The translations under genes were made by a program, and so were the position numbers. Source: Halorubellus litoreus (lineage in GTDB: Archaea > Halobacteriota > Halobacteria > Halobacteriales > Natrialbaceae). From it: a stretch of 64,000 nt of DNA. The stretch lies in contig NZ_JAZAQL010000003.1 of NCBI RefSeq assembly GCF_037081675.1, positions 124,001-188,000 of the forward strand, in the 5' to 3' direction. Under the pieces are notes generated by a model, which saw only the letters and a list, made by a program, of their open reading frames with translations, had not been told where the DNA came from and made no database searches. Positions 44,571 to 52,954 of the stretch are shown piece after piece (position 1 is the stretch's first letter; each line of letters starts with the position of its first letter).

Positions 44571-45358
44571 GCGCCGTCACCTCCAGCCGTCGGCTCGGCG
44601 GTGCTGTCGGTCGCGGTGCTTTCGGCGTCGCTTTCGGTCGCGGTGCTTTCGGTGTCGGTCGCGGTGGCGTCGTAGGCGGCGTCGAAGAACGCGACCTCGA
44701 GGTCGACGGCGCGCTCGAAGATGGCGGCGAGTTCGCGTTGCCGACGCGGCGAGACGGCGGCGCCCTCGCGGTCGAGTTCCGCGCGGAGCCACGACACGAA
44801 CGACTCGAACTCGGGGTTCGCGTGCAGTCGAATCCACTCGTCGAGGTACGCGCGGTCCGGCGAGCGGTCGGCGACGTGGGTCGCCCAGTCGAGGTACACC
44901 CACTCCGCGGGGACGAGAACGGCGAGCAGTTCGGGGTAGCCGCCCGTGGTCGCGCGACCGATGCAGTCCCGGAACGCGCGCGTCGGTTCGGCGAGCGCGG
45001 GCCGCTCGCGGTCCTCGGGTGGGACGTCGAGCGCGTCGAACGCCCGCTCGAAGTAGTCGTTCTCGTCGCTCGTCAGGGTCGCGAGGAAGTCGACGAGGCG
45101 GCCGCGGGCCGCCATCGACGGTGCGTCGCCGACCGCGTGCCCGAACGCGCCAGCGAGCGCGTCGACGAACGCGTAGTCCTGTACGAGGTACCGGCGGAAG
45201 ACCGCGTCGTCGATCGTGTCAGCGCCGAGTTCGGTGACGAACCGGTGGCGGGTGGCGTCCTCCCACGCGGGCTGGCTCCGCGCGCGCAGCCAGTTCGAGA
45301 AGCGAGGGTTCTCGCGGCCTGTCGCCCACGCAGCGAACGATTCGGGGCCGTCGGTCAT
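44564..45358 (-). CDS. TenA family protein lacking the active-site cysteine
   Basis: 264 residues from the ATG at 45358. TenA all-helical fold motifs: RYLVQDYAFVDALAGAFGHAV, ATTGGYPELLAVLVPAEWVYLDWA, HANPEFESFVSWLRAELD. At the position of the catalytic cysteine of TenA (LPCxW in its neighbour) it has PAEW, with Ala151 and then Glu152. Cysteine-free TenA proteins (TenA_E type) are known to act on formylated or amino-pyrimidine thiamine breakdown products. A repetitive Thr/Ser/Glu tail (ATDTESTATESDAES) is dispensable-looking. Coupled to tenA1 (four-base overlap) and to the symporter gene. Confidence 0.85.
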   Translation of the reverse strand: MTDGPESFAAWATGRENPRFSNWLRARSQPAWEDATRHRFVTELGADTIDDAVFRRYLVQDYAFVDALAGAFGHAVGDAPSMAARGRLVDFLATLTSDENDYFERAFDALDVPPEDRERPALAEPTRAFRDCIGRATTGGYPELLAVLVPAEWVYLDWATHVADRSPDRAYLDEWIRLHANPEFESFVSWLRAELDREGAAVSPRRQRELAAIFERAVDLEVAFFDAAYDATATDTESTATESDAESTATDSTAEPTAGGDGAW

Positions 45359-46020
45359 AGCGTCCAGTCCTCCTGGCGCCACGCGGCGTCCCAGAACCGG
45401 TACTCGTAGCGCGCGGACGTCCGAAACAGGTCGCAGTAGCGCTCGCGGTCCGCGGCGGTGCGCTCGGCGGCGACGTCGTCCGCGAGGTCCTTGCACCACT
45501 CGGTGAGTTCGGTGAACTCGTCGCCGGCGTACGTCCGAATCCACTCGGCGTACCGGTCGTCGTCGGGGAGGCCGTCCGCGGCGAGGCGCTTCCCGGTCTC
45601 GTTGAACCCCCACATGCAGGGGAGGACGGCGGCGACGAGGTCGCCGAAGTCGCCGTCGGTGGCGGTGCGGACGAGGAAGTCGGTGTAGGCGCGCGTCGTC
45701 GGCGAAGGGTCGGTCGCCTCGAGTGCGGCCTCGCCGATGCCGAACTCGGCGGCGTACTCGCGGTGGAGGTCCATCTCGGTCTCGACGGTCGATTCGAGGA
45801 GGTCGGCGAACGTCCGCATCCGGTCGAGGTCCGGGGCGGTGGCGGCGCCGTGGGCGAACACGCGAGCGTAGTCGACGAGGTAGACGTAGTCCTGTCGGAC
45901 CCAGTACCGGAACGGGTCGTCGTCGAGCGTGCCGGCGCCGAGCGCCTGCACCATCGGGTGGTCGACGATGGCGTCCCAGTAGGCGTCTGCCTCGGGTTCG
46001 AGGTCGGCGGTGAATGACAT
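45355..46020 (-). CDS. tenA: Aminopyrimidine aminohydrolase / thiaminase II, TenA
   Basis: 221 residues from the ATG at 46020. It has the TenA core FRYWVRQDYVYLVDYARVFA, the catalytic cysteine in LPCMWGFNETG (Cys135, as in the Bacillus subtilis enzyme numbering) and the C-terminal EYRFWDAAW with the conserved glutamate. It hydrolyses aminomethylpyrimidine to HMP for thiamine salvage. First gene of the tenA1-tenA2-symporter operon, with a palindromic operator 39-60 bases upstream. Confidence 0.92.
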   Translation of the reverse strand: MSFTADLEPEADAYWDAIVDHPMVQALGAGTLDDDPFRYWVRQDYVYLVDYARVFAHGAATAPDLDRMRTFADLLESTVETEMDLHREYAAEFGIGEAALEATDPSPTTRAYTDFLVRTATDGDFGDLVAAVLPCMWGFNETGKRLAADGLPDDDRYAEWIRTYAGDEFTELTEWCKDLADDVAAERTAADRERYCDLFRTSARYEYRFWDAAWRQEDWTL

Positions 46021-46058
46021 CGGCTGAGTCAACCACCCAGTCGAAGAAAAGCGTTACT

Positions 46059-46080
46059 AACTGGTGGTACCACCAAGTAA
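46059..46080 (-). promoter_or_regulatory. Putative thiamine-responsive operator of the tenA operon
   Basis: AACTGGTGGTACCACCAAGTAA contains the perfect 14-bp palindrome TGGTGGTACCACCA. It aligns with the thiC dyad at 22623 (ACT, GGTG, TACCAC in common) and lies in the promoter region 39 bases upstream of the tenA ATG. A common thiamine-pathway regulator is inferred. Confidence 0.6.
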
Positions 46081-46201
46081 TTGGCTTGGCGTGGGTCGCG
46101 TCGTTCCCGCCACCAAGACCGGGAAGAACACGCTCGCATGTCGATTTGAGTTCAGTCTATTAAAATTTAAGTCGTTGCATTTAGAATATATCGATGAGAG
46201 C

Positions 46202-46984
46202 GTGTACGACGAATCGATCACGACGGCGAGATTGGAACTGGAGCGCTGTACGCACGCGAACGTCGACCTCCGGCGGCTCTTCGAGGTGTTCGACGCGGAC
46301 CGCGAAGGCGCCGCGGACGAGTTCGAGTACCTGCCGTGGGAGCCACACGAGACCGTGTACGACACGAAACAGTGGGTCGACGAGCAGGAACGGCGCTGGC
46401 GCGAGTGCGACGGCGCGACGTACCTCATGCGCGCCCGAGAGTCGATGGACGTCGACGCGGGCACGCTCGTCGGTATCACCTCCCTCGAGACGTACTGGGA
46501 GCGCAAGGCCGGTGAACAGATCATCTTCCTCCGCCGGCCGTTCTACGGCCAGGGCCTGTTCGCCGAGAGCAGTTACGAGCTCCTCGACGTCGCGTTCACC
46601 GAACTCGGAATCGAGCTCATGATCGCGGACGCCGTCGAGGGGAACGCGCGAGCGCGGAGCATCTTCCAGAACGGCGTCGAGGCGTTCGGCGGCCAGTACG
46701 ACGGCGTCATCCGGAACCGACTGCCGACCGACGACGGCCCGAAGGACGTCCACCGGTACACGGTGACCCGCGACCAGTACCGGGACACCATGGGTCTCGA
46801 CGACGCCGACGACCACGAGGACCCCGACGACCGCGGCGAGGCCACCGACAGCGGCGAGCGCGGCGAGGCCACCGACAGCGGCGAGCGCGACGAAGCTACC
46901 GACAGCGGCGAGCGCGACGAAGCTACCGACAGCGGCGAGCGCGGTGAGGACGAGGAAGCCGAGGCGCCAGCGATAGCGGAGTGA
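46202..46984 (+). CDS. GNAT N-acetyltransferase with repetitive acidic tail
   Basis: 260 residues from GTG 46202 (VYDESITTARLELERCT); TTAAAATTTAAG at 46159-46170 could be its TATA region. The GNAT fold of the RimJ/RimL type is seen as LVGITSLETYWERKAGEQIIFLRRPFYGQGLFAESSYELLDVAFTELGIELMIADAVEGNARARSIFQNGVEAFGGQ, with the acetyl-CoA loop around RRPFYGQGLF. The end consists of four near-identical copies of a nine-residue acidic unit. It may acetylate protein N-termini or small amines; substrate unknown. Confidence 0.82.
   Translation: MYDESITTARLELERCTHANVDLRRLFEVFDADREGAADEFEYLPWEPHETVYDTKQWVDEQERRWRECDGATYLMRARESMDVDAGTLVGITSLETYWERKAGEQIIFLRRPFYGQGLFAESSYELLDVAFTELGIELMIADAVEGNARARSIFQNGVEAFGGQYDGVIRNRLPTDDGPKDVHRYTVTRDQYRDTMGLDDADDHEDPDDRGEATDSGERGEATDSGERDEATDSGERDEATDSGERGEDEEAEAPAIAE
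46832..46939. repeat. Four tandem 27-bp in-frame repeats
   Basis: Copies at 46832, 46859, 46886 and 46913 encode RGEATDSGE or RDEATDSGE. Copies 1 and 2 are identical, copies 3 and 4 are identical to each other and differ by a few bases, so the array arose by duplication of a doublet or by two separate duplications. Likely a variable-length tail. Confidence 0.92.
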
Positions 46985-47033
46985 AGGACTCCCCGCCGCG
47001 GTGGCTGCGTCCTCGCCCGCGTTCCCGTTTCGC

Positions 47034-47963
47034 TCAGTCGACGGTCCGCTGCGGCTCGTTAGTTCCAGCCGACTGCGCGTTCGCGGTGGTGACCACGTAG
47101 ATACCGACCGCCATGACGACGCCGCCGGCGACGAATCCGAGTCCGAGAGTCTCCCGGAGGAAGACCGCGCCGAGGACGGCGCCGACGACGGGTTGCGCGA
47201 AGAAGTAGACGGCGACCGTTCCGGTGTCGACGTACTCGACGCCCTTGTACCACGCGTACCACGCGACGGCGGTCGCGCCGACGCCGAGGTAGAGGACCGC
47301 GCCGACGGTCCCCGCCGTGATCGGGATGCTCGCGAGGGCGGTGTCGGTGACCGCGAGTTCGACGGCCGCGGCGGCCGCGAGCAGTGGCGTCGCGAGGAGC
47401 GACGAGTACGTCGCGGTCTCCAGCGCGGAGTACTCGCGGACGAGTCGCTTCCCCCAGACGGTGTAGGCGGCCCAGCCGACGCTTGCCAGGACGAGGAGGA
47501 CGATACCGGAGGCGGCGCCGGCGCCGAGGGAATCGAGGCCGTACCTGCTCGCGAGGACGACACCGGTTCCCACGAGCGCGAGGAGCATCCCGCCGGTCTT
47601 CCGGCGAGTCAACCGCTCGCCGAGGGCGAGCACGCCGAGTGCGAGCGTCGCAACCGGCGTGAGAACGGTGACGAGCGACCCTTCGCTCGCCGTCGTCAGG
47701 TCCGTGCCGACGAACTGCGTGACGAGCGTCACGGACACCCAGACCGCGAGTACGGTGAACCCGCGCCAGTCGCGCCGCGAGAAGTCGCGGGCCGGGTACG
47801 TGATCGCGACGGCGACGAGGAGCGTGGTGGCGCCGACGGCCACGCGGAGTGCGGCGAGCGTCACCGGCGGGATGGCGTCGAACCCCCACTTGGAGACGAC
47901 GTACATGCCGCCCCAGAGCGCGCTCGCTCCGAGTGGCAGGAGCGCGAACAGCGACGACCGCAT
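47034..47963 (-). CDS. EamA/DMT family transporter
   Basis: 309 residues from the ATG at 47963 (MRSSLFALLPLGASALWGGM). Ten hydrophobic helices arranged as two EamA repeats (ALWGGMYVVSKWGFDAIPPVTLAALR and ASVGWAAYTVWGKRLVREYSALETATYSS). Such proteins export or import amino acids, nucleotides or sugars; the substrate is unknown. It is convergent with the GNAT gene and divergent from the HTH-10 gene. Confidence 0.87.
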   Translation of the reverse strand: MRSSLFALLPLGASALWGGMYVVSKWGFDAIPPVTLAALRVAVGATTLLVAVAITYPARDFSRRDWRGFTVLAVWVSVTLVTQFVGTDLTTASEGSLVTVLTPVATLALGVLALGERLTRRKTGGMLLALVGTGVVLASRYGLDSLGAGAASGIVLLVLASVGWAAYTVWGKRLVREYSALETATYSSLLATPLLAAAAAVELAVTDTALASIPITAGTVGAVLYLGVGATAVAWYAWYKGVEYVDTGTVAVYFFAQPVVGAVLGAVFLRETLGLGFVAGGVVMAVGIYVVTTANAQSAGTNEPQRTVD

Positions 47964-48102
47964 CGATTCGAGAGGCGTGCGGCGCACGGTCACCGTCTCT
48001 GGAACGCCCGGGTGCTTGAATATGTGGGAGACCACGTGGGGTCCGCCCCGGTAGTTGCCGCCACCGGGATGGAAACCCAGGCTAGCAATACTTGCCGAAG
48101 GC

Positions 48103-48114
48103 CGACCATGGTCG
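48103..48114. promoter_or_regulatory. CGACCATGGTCG palindrome, copy 2
   Basis: Exact copy of the 12-bp palindrome also found at 16598 and 57610. It lies 54 bases before the proposed start of the HTH-10 gene and about 19 bases before its TATA-like AAACATATTC (48135-48144). Confidence 0.55.
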
Positions 48115-48167
48115 CCCGGGTTGTCAGGCCGTCACAAACATATTCGCTGAGCATGTACGATACGAGG

Positions 48168-48890
48168 ATGAGTCAAGCGGCGAACGCCGGGACGCGGCTC
48201 ACGCTCTCGCTCTGGCACCCGAACTGTTGGGCCATCGAGGCCACCGAACAGGTAGACGGTGGCGTCCTCGCACACGCCATCTACAACACCCCGATGACGG
48301 CGCCCGAATCGGTGAACGGACTGTTCACCGCGTTCGGCGACACCCAAGAAGAGGTCGACACGCTCCTCGAGACCATTCAGGAGTCCGAGTACGCCGGCGA
48401 ACTCCTGGAACTCCAGGAGCGATTCGGGCGCGCCCGGGACGCCCCCGGGAACGTCGTCCGCGAGTTCTTCCTCGAGTACGACCCCGCGGACATGGTGTGT
48501 CCGACGCTACTCGAGCACGGGTTCGTCCACAGCGCGCCCGTCCGCATCGAGGACGGCGGCGAGGAGTGGCAGGTGTGCTTCACGGGCGAACGCGAGGACA
48601 TCGAGGACGCGCTCGACGGCGTCCGCGAGGACGCCGGCGCCGAGGTCACCATCGCCGCCATCACCGGCCCGGACAGCGGGAGCCCGCGCAGCGAACGCGA
48701 ACGCCGCCTCGACTCGCTCACCCCCACGCAACGGAAGGTGTTCGAGCACGCTCGCGAAGCCGGCTACTACCAGTGGCCTCGCGGCTGCTCGACGCGCGAC
48801 CTCGCCGACGACCTCGACGTCTCGAAGACGACGCTCCTCGAGCACCTCCGGAAGGCCGAATCGAAGCTCCTCGACCCACAGGATCTCTGA
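48168..48890 (+). CDS. HTH-10 (bacterio-opsin activator-like) transcriptional regulator
   Basis: 240 residues from the ATG at 48168; an ATG at 48153 is possible, but AAACATATTC about 25-30 bases before 48168 favours the shorter leaderless form. The N-terminal 150 residues are a ligand-binding-like domain (LTLSLWHPNCWAIEATEQVDGG). The C-terminal HTH-10 domain reads LTPTQRKVFEHAREAGYYQWPRGCSTRDLADDLDVSKTTLLEHLRKAESKLL, typical of Bat/DmsR-like haloarchaeal regulators. Target genes unknown. Confidence 0.88.
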   Translation: MSQAANAGTRLTLSLWHPNCWAIEATEQVDGGVLAHAIYNTPMTAPESVNGLFTAFGDTQEEVDTLLETIQESEYAGELLELQERFGRARDAPGNVVREFFLEYDPADMVCPTLLEHGFVHSAPVRIEDGGEEWQVCFTGEREDIEDALDGVREDAGAEVTIAAITGPDSGSPRSERERRLDSLTPTQRKVFEHAREAGYYQWPRGCSTRDLADDLDVSKTTLLEHLRKAESKLLDPQDL

Positions 48891-49163
48891 GTTCAGTTCA
48901 CGCTGCGTGACGTCGCTACTGACGGGACGCTTCGACCAAGTGACTCCCAGGTCGACGACGACGGCTTCTTGACGAGTCGGCTGATTCGTGCCGCAAGGTG
49001 AGCGTTCGGCCGGCGTCCACACGAATAGGTGATTTCGTCAATCAGAACCCCGTTATCGCACGTTTCCGGTGTGATCCTGTCGCCCATCGTCCCCAGTCAC
49101 ACACAGTTCTCAGTCACTCAGAAAGTAACAAAGGAGTATATATTCACCGAGCGTAACTATGTC

Positions 49164-49523
49164 ATGGCAAGAGAACCGGAGATGGCGTTGTATCGCACTT
49201 GCACAGTGGTCAGCGATACGACGTTCAAGAAAGACGGGGAGCGAACGTTCACGGAAGCGTTCGTGGATGCAGTCGCCGAAGCCGAAGGCGTTGCCCCACT
49301 GGACTTGCCGCCATTGTACGAATCAGTCGACTTCGACGCGATTACGCAATTAATGCAGAGGTATAGTGACCATTCAGACGGTGAACTGCTCCTGGGGCTG
49401 CTGATAGACAAGTGGAACATCTTCGTGAGTTACGACGGTCGAATCCGTATCTGTGACGCGAGCGAGGAGACCGAACCCGAACCAATCTTCGAAGGAGAGC
49501 GTCATAGCCCACGTTCTCAATAG
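49164..49523 (+). CDS. HalOD1 output-domain protein
   Basis: 119 residues from the ATG at 49164 (MAREPEMALYRTC); TATATATT at 49136-49143 lies about 25 bases upstream and fits a leaderless start. HalOD1 features: FVDAVAEAEGVAPLDLPPLYESVDFDAITQLM, then a beta hairpin IFVSYDGRIRIC. This domain usually occurs after receiver domains in haloarchaeal signalling; alone it may be a stand-alone output or adaptor module. The A+T content is higher than in neighbouring genes. Confidence 0.78.
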   Translation: MAREPEMALYRTCTVVSDTTFKKDGERTFTEAFVDAVAEAEGVAPLDLPPLYESVDFDAITQLMQRYSDHSDGELLLGLLIDKWNIFVSYDGRIRICDASEETEPEPIFEGERHSPRSQ

Positions 49524-49626
49524 CGGTTAGCCGATGCTTCGCTGCTAAAAGTCCGTAAATACGCGAGCATTCCGAAGCAACGGTAGTTGAGTCGTGACTC
49601 GGAGAATCCAACGGGACTCCCGCCGA

Positions 49627-49950
49627 CTACTGGTCGAGCGCCGCTGGCGGAGACGAGAGATCGCGCTGTGTCCAGGGACCGCCCCGGACGTTCCGCCAAC
49701 CGTACGCTGCCATCATGCGTAAAGTGGTCTCCTTCTCGACTGCCTGCCAGCGGGATAGGTTCGCGTTGAACGCGGCGAGTTCAACGACCTCGTGTCGCTG
49801 CGTCCACTTTGCACCGTGACCGTCTCGGTGCTGCCGGAGTCGGCGGGCGAGCTGGTTCGTTGCCCCGACGTAGTACGTGTCGTCGGCCAGGGCAAGGATG
49901 TAGACTGTCTTCGTCTCGGAACTGGACGTAGCTGTCGCTGTTGATGACAT
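49627..49950 (-). CDS. GIY-YIG nuclease domain protein
   Basis: 107 residues from the ATG at 49950. The GIY-YIG core reads TVYILALADDTYYVGATNQLARRLRQH: the first half is VYIL and the second YVG, followed by the conserved arginine (RRLRQHRDG) and a Glu in VEKETTLRMM. This resembles the small UvrC-like/SLX1-like single-domain proteins; DNA or RNA cleavage is plausible but untested. It follows the small membrane protein gene by 19 bases on the same strand, so both are probably one transcript. Confidence 0.8.
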   Translation of the reverse strand: MSSTATATSSSETKTVYILALADDTYYVGATNQLARRLRQHRDGHGAKWTQRHEVVELAAFNANLSRWQAVEKETTLRMMAAYGWRNVRGGPWTQRDLSSPPAALDQ

Positions 49951-49969
49951 TGTCGTTTGGAGTGAAATG

Positions 49970-50200
49970 TTAGTGAGTATCCGATTCAGTGACCGACTGG
50001 CGTACACGATACCGATACACGACGAGTGCAAGATACCCGAACAGCATCAGCAGTAACGGAAGCGAATCGGCCGCGATAAGCTCCACGTCCCCAATCAAGA
50101 TCAGGAACACCTCCTTGAGAGTATCGAGCTCTCGGTCCTCACCACTAGATTGGTCGTCAGCGTTACCACTACCGGACAGATAACGAACTTCGTCTGTCAT
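49970..50200 (-). CDS. Small membrane protein, function unknown
   Basis: 76 residues (MTDEVRYLSGSGNADDQ). One transmembrane segment near the C-terminus (SLPLLLMLFGYLALVVYRY) with a basic cytoplasmic end; the N-terminus is acidic. Its promoter, with GGAATAAGCG as TATA about 35 bases upstream, is nearly duplicated in inverted orientation before the gene at 50312. Likely in operon with the GIY-YIG gene. Confidence 0.6.
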   Translation of the reverse strand: MTDEVRYLSGSGNADDQSSGEDRELDTLKEVFLILIGDVELIAADSLPLLLMLFGYLALVVYRYRVRQSVTESDTH

Positions 50201-50320
50201 GTTTCGCAGGTCGACCGTCGCCGCAGGACGCGCTTATTCCCACTCGGTCCGTCGAGAGACGCAACCGATGCGGTTTAAGTGCGTCCTGCGCGACAGACCG
50301 CGAAACCAAACATGACAGAC
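50192..50320. promoter_or_regulatory. Divergent promoter pair formed by an inverted duplication
   Basis: The minus-strand arm (50242 down to 50192) has GGAATAAGCGCGTCCTGCG, then GCGAAACATGACAGACG. The plus-strand arm (50271 to 50320) has GGTTTAAGTGCGTCCTGCG, then GCGAAACCAAACATGACAG. TATA, the GCGTCCTGCG block, the spacing of about 40 bases to the start and the first codons (MTD) correspond. The two transcripts therefore share promoter and start sequences and may be co-regulated through the common GCGTCCTGCG block. Confidence 0.75.
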
Positions 50321-50488
50321 GGAGCTACTTTTCGAACCACGAAGATTCGAGAAACCAACTCTGCGCATCACTACGATCAACCTACCACACAGCACTCGCA
50401 CTACTACTCCACCACAATTCGGACCGCTTCACCACCGCATCCCGCACCGCTACAACACCGCATCAACCGTTTCGGTCTGGGACCGTAG
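50312..50488 (+). CDS. Possible 58-residue protein under the duplicated promoter
   Basis: The frame starts MTDGATFRTTKIRETNSAHH at ATG 50312 and ends at 50488. It is rich in His, Thr, Tyr and Pro and contains no known motif; the coding strand is markedly G-poor. The main support is the start context duplicated from the small membrane protein gene. After the first three codons the two proteins do not match, so the gene body may be unrelated DNA or a non-coding RNA captured behind a copied promoter. Confidence 0.35.
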   Translation: MTDGATFRTTKIRETNSAHHYDQPTTQHSHYYSTTIRTASPPHPAPLQHRINRFGLGP

Positions 50489-50826
50489 CCAACGGAGAGG
50501 GATACGCATGGCTAGACCTGGTTGCCTGAGCATCGCGAACAGCCGAGGGCTCGCGCCGTCGACTCCAGCAAGACGGATGCTGGGCCGCACACTTCGGTGT
50601 ACTTTGTCAGCCTCCTATTGCCCCCGAGAGTGGGCTCATTGCCATTCGGCAAGCGAGGTCTGATTGCCTTGCGACAACCTGTGCGGGCTGCGATCTTTGT
50701 ATATTCCAGCTGCCGGCATGCGACAGATGGCTTGACCGGGAACGCAACCGGGGCGTACTTGGTACGGACTTAGTTGCGAACTGGTGTAATACTAGGGAAA
50801 CCGGAGTGAATGTGAAACTGAGCAGT
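50489..50826. other. Intergenic stretch, no gene recognised
   Basis: About 340 bases of lower G+C than the genes around. Open frames are short and lack coding character. I see no tRNA, no clear terminator and no IS end. It forms the 3' side of the iron ABC operon. Confidence 0.5.
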
Positions 50827-51792
50827 TCAACCGTTCTCGAGCGCGGCGTGCGGCGAGATGTGCGGGCCCGTCGGACTCTCGTGGTCGACGGTCGCGTCCA
50901 CGTGGAAGACGTCCGCGAGCAACTCCTCGGTCAGGACCTCCCGCGGCGGCCCCCAGTCGTAGAGCTCGCCGTCGGCCATCGCGATGAGGTTGTCCGCGAA
51001 CCGCGCCGCCTGCCCGACGTCGTGCAGGACGATGCCGATGGTGACGCCGTGGTCCTCGTTCAGCGAGTTCAGGACCTCCATCACGCGAAGCTGGTGGTGG
51101 AGGTCGAGGTGGTTCGTCGGCTCGTCCAGCAGGAGGACGTCCGTCTCCTGCGCGAGCACCATCGCGATCCACGCGAGCTGCTTCTGGCCACCACTCAGGT
51201 TACTCATCTCGCTGTGGCGGAGGTGCTCGACGCCCGCCAGGTCGATGGCGCGGTCGACCGCCTCGTGGTCGGTCTCCGACACCGACTCGAAGAACCCGCG
51301 GTGCGGGTACCGGCCGTGGTACGCGAGGTCCTCGACCGTGATGCTCTCGGGCGCGTTGTTGTGCTGCGAGAGCAACCCGAGCTTGCGCGCGAGGTCCTTC
51401 GCGTCGAACGACCGGACGCGCTCGCCGTCGAGGACGACGCCGCCCGCCCACGGGTCCAGTTGGTTCGACATCGACTTCAGGAGCGTCGACTTCCCGCTCC
51501 CGTTCGGGCCGACGAGCGCCGTCACCTCCCCGGCTGGCAGGACGACGTGCTCGCACTCGACGACGGGCTCCTCGGTCGTCGGATACCCGAGTTCCAGTTG
51601 CTCGCCGACGAGCTCGCTCGCGTCAGCGGTCGCGTCGCGACCGGACGCTGCGGTCTCGTCCCGGGACTCGTGCTCGCCGTCGGCGGCCGACGGTCGCGCG
51701 GCGGCTCCGGGCCCACCGTCCGTCCGCTCGCGTCCGCCGTCCGCAGCCTGCGTCCGCTCGCCGCCGTCGGCGTGGTCTCGTTCGCGCGTCAT
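50827..51792 (-). CDS. Iron/siderophore ABC transporter ATP-binding protein (FecE/BtuD type)
   Basis: 321 residues from the ATG at 51792. An acidic, Asp/Glu/Thr-rich extension of about 65 residues precedes the ATPase domain: Walker A GPNGSGKST, Q-loop LLSQHNN, signature LSGGQKQLA, Walker B VLLLDEPTNHLD and switch GIVLHDV. The FepC/BtuD type pairs with FecCD permeases, as here (four-base overlap with the permease gene). Last gene of the iron operon. Confidence 0.92.
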   Translation of the reverse strand: MTRERDHADGGERTQAADGGRERTDGGPGAAARPSAADGEHESRDETAASGRDATADASELVGEQLELGYPTTEEPVVECEHVVLPAGEVTALVGPNGSGKSTLLKSMSNQLDPWAGGVVLDGERVRSFDAKDLARKLGLLSQHNNAPESITVEDLAYHGRYPHRGFFESVSETDHEAVDRAIDLAGVEHLRHSEMSNLSGGQKQLAWIAMVLAQETDVLLLDEPTNHLDLHHQLRVMEVLNSLNEDHGVTIGIVLHDVGQAARFADNLIAMADGELYDWGPPREVLTEELLADVFHVDATVDHESPTGPHISPHAALENG

Positions 51793-52952
51793 ATCTCCCC
51801 CATCGCCTCCTGTTTCCGCATCAGGTAGAGGAAGTACGGCCCGCCGACGAGCCCGGTGACGATACCGACCGGGATCTGGACGGGGTTGAGCGCGAGGCGC
51901 GCACCGACGTCGGCGGCGACCATGAGCGCCGGGCCGGCGAACAGGCAGCCGACGACGAGCTTCTTGTAGTCGCTCCCGACGACGTTCCGGACCATGTGCG
52001 GGACGATGAGCCCGACGAACCCGACGATACCCGCCACGGCGATGCTCGCCGCCGCGGCGAGGACCGCGACGCCCGAGAGCGCGAACCGGACGCGCTCGAC
52101 GTTCATCCCGAGCGCGTTCGCGGTGCGCTCGCCGAGCAAGAGGACGTTCAGCTGGCGCGCACCGAACAACGCCGCGGTGACCGCGAACAGCGTCCACGGG
52201 AGCGCCATCCGCACCTGCTCCCAGTCCGTGCCTGTCAAGGACCCGGTCGTCCACGCAATCGCGGACTGGACGACGCCGAGGTCGTCCGCGAAGAAGAACA
52301 GGCCCGTCTGCAGCGACTGACAGATGGTGCCGACGATGACGCCCGCCAGCACGAGTCTCACGGGACTCGTCCCGTTCTTCCACGCGATCGCGTACACGAC
52401 GAGGAACGCGACGATACCACCGACCGACGCGATGATGGGGAGGAACGCCGACGGGGTGAGGACGAACTCGCCGAGGAACAGCAACGGGACGGTGACGCTC
52501 GCGCCAGCGAGCAGGACGAGCGTGACGAGGATCATCAGGCCCGCCCCCGAGGAGACGCCGAGGATGAACGGGCTCGCGAGCTCGTTGCGCGTGACCGCCT
52601 GGAAGATAGCGCCCGATATCGCGAGGTTCATGCCGACGAGGACGGCGACGAACACGCGCGGCAGCCGGATGTTCCACACGATGAGGCTGCGCTTGTTCAT
52701 CTCGGGGAGTTCCCCACCGAAGACGAACGCGTTCCACGCGTCGAGATCGAACACGACCTGTGGGTTGAAGACGGCCTGCCAGGCTTCGACGAGCGTCATC
52801 GAGAACGCACCGAAGCTCACCTGGACGAGCCCGCCGAGCACGACCACGCCGACGCTCGCGATGCACAGCGAGACGAGCGACGCGTCGACGAACCCGAAGT
52901 AGCCCTTGCTCTGTTCGGAGCGTCTCCGCGCCTCTTGGGTCTCGCTCGCCAT
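51789..52952 (-). CDS. FecCD-family iron-siderophore ABC permease
   Basis: 387 residues from the ATG at 52952. It has 9-10 hydrophobic helices, with the family motifs RLPRVFVAVLVGMNLAISGAIFQAVTRNELASPFILGVSSGAG and GFVGLIVPHMVRNVVGSDYKK, and the end NPVQIPVGIVTGLVGGPYFLYLM. One permease gene is present, so the transporter is probably a homodimer. Its stop overlaps the start of the ATPase gene. Confidence 0.94.
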   Translation of the reverse strand: MASETQEARRRSEQSKGYFGFVDASLVSLCIASVGVVVLGGLVQVSFGAFSMTLVEAWQAVFNPQVVFDLDAWNAFVFGGELPEMNKRSLIVWNIRLPRVFVAVLVGMNLAISGAIFQAVTRNELASPFILGVSSGAGLMILVTLVLLAGASVTVPLLFLGEFVLTPSAFLPIIASVGGIVAFLVVYAIAWKNGTSPVRLVLAGVIVGTICQSLQTGLFFFADDLGVVQSAIAWTTGSLTGTDWEQVRMALPWTLFAVTAALFGARQLNVLLLGERTANALGMNVERVRFALSGVAVLAAAASIAVAGIVGFVGLIVPHMVRNVVGSDYKKLVVGCLFAGPALMVAADVGARLALNPVQIPVGIVTGLVGGPYFLYLMRKQEAMGEI

Positions 52953-52954
52953 GA

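Noticed and set aside
48893..49087. 64-codon minus-strand frame between the HTH-10 and HalOD1 genes
   Set aside because: No recognised motif, no promoter signal and only chance length; left unannotated.
50522..50773. 83-codon plus-strand frame before the iron operon end
   Set aside because: Composition is unlike haloarchaeal proteins (few acidic residues) and there is no start signal.
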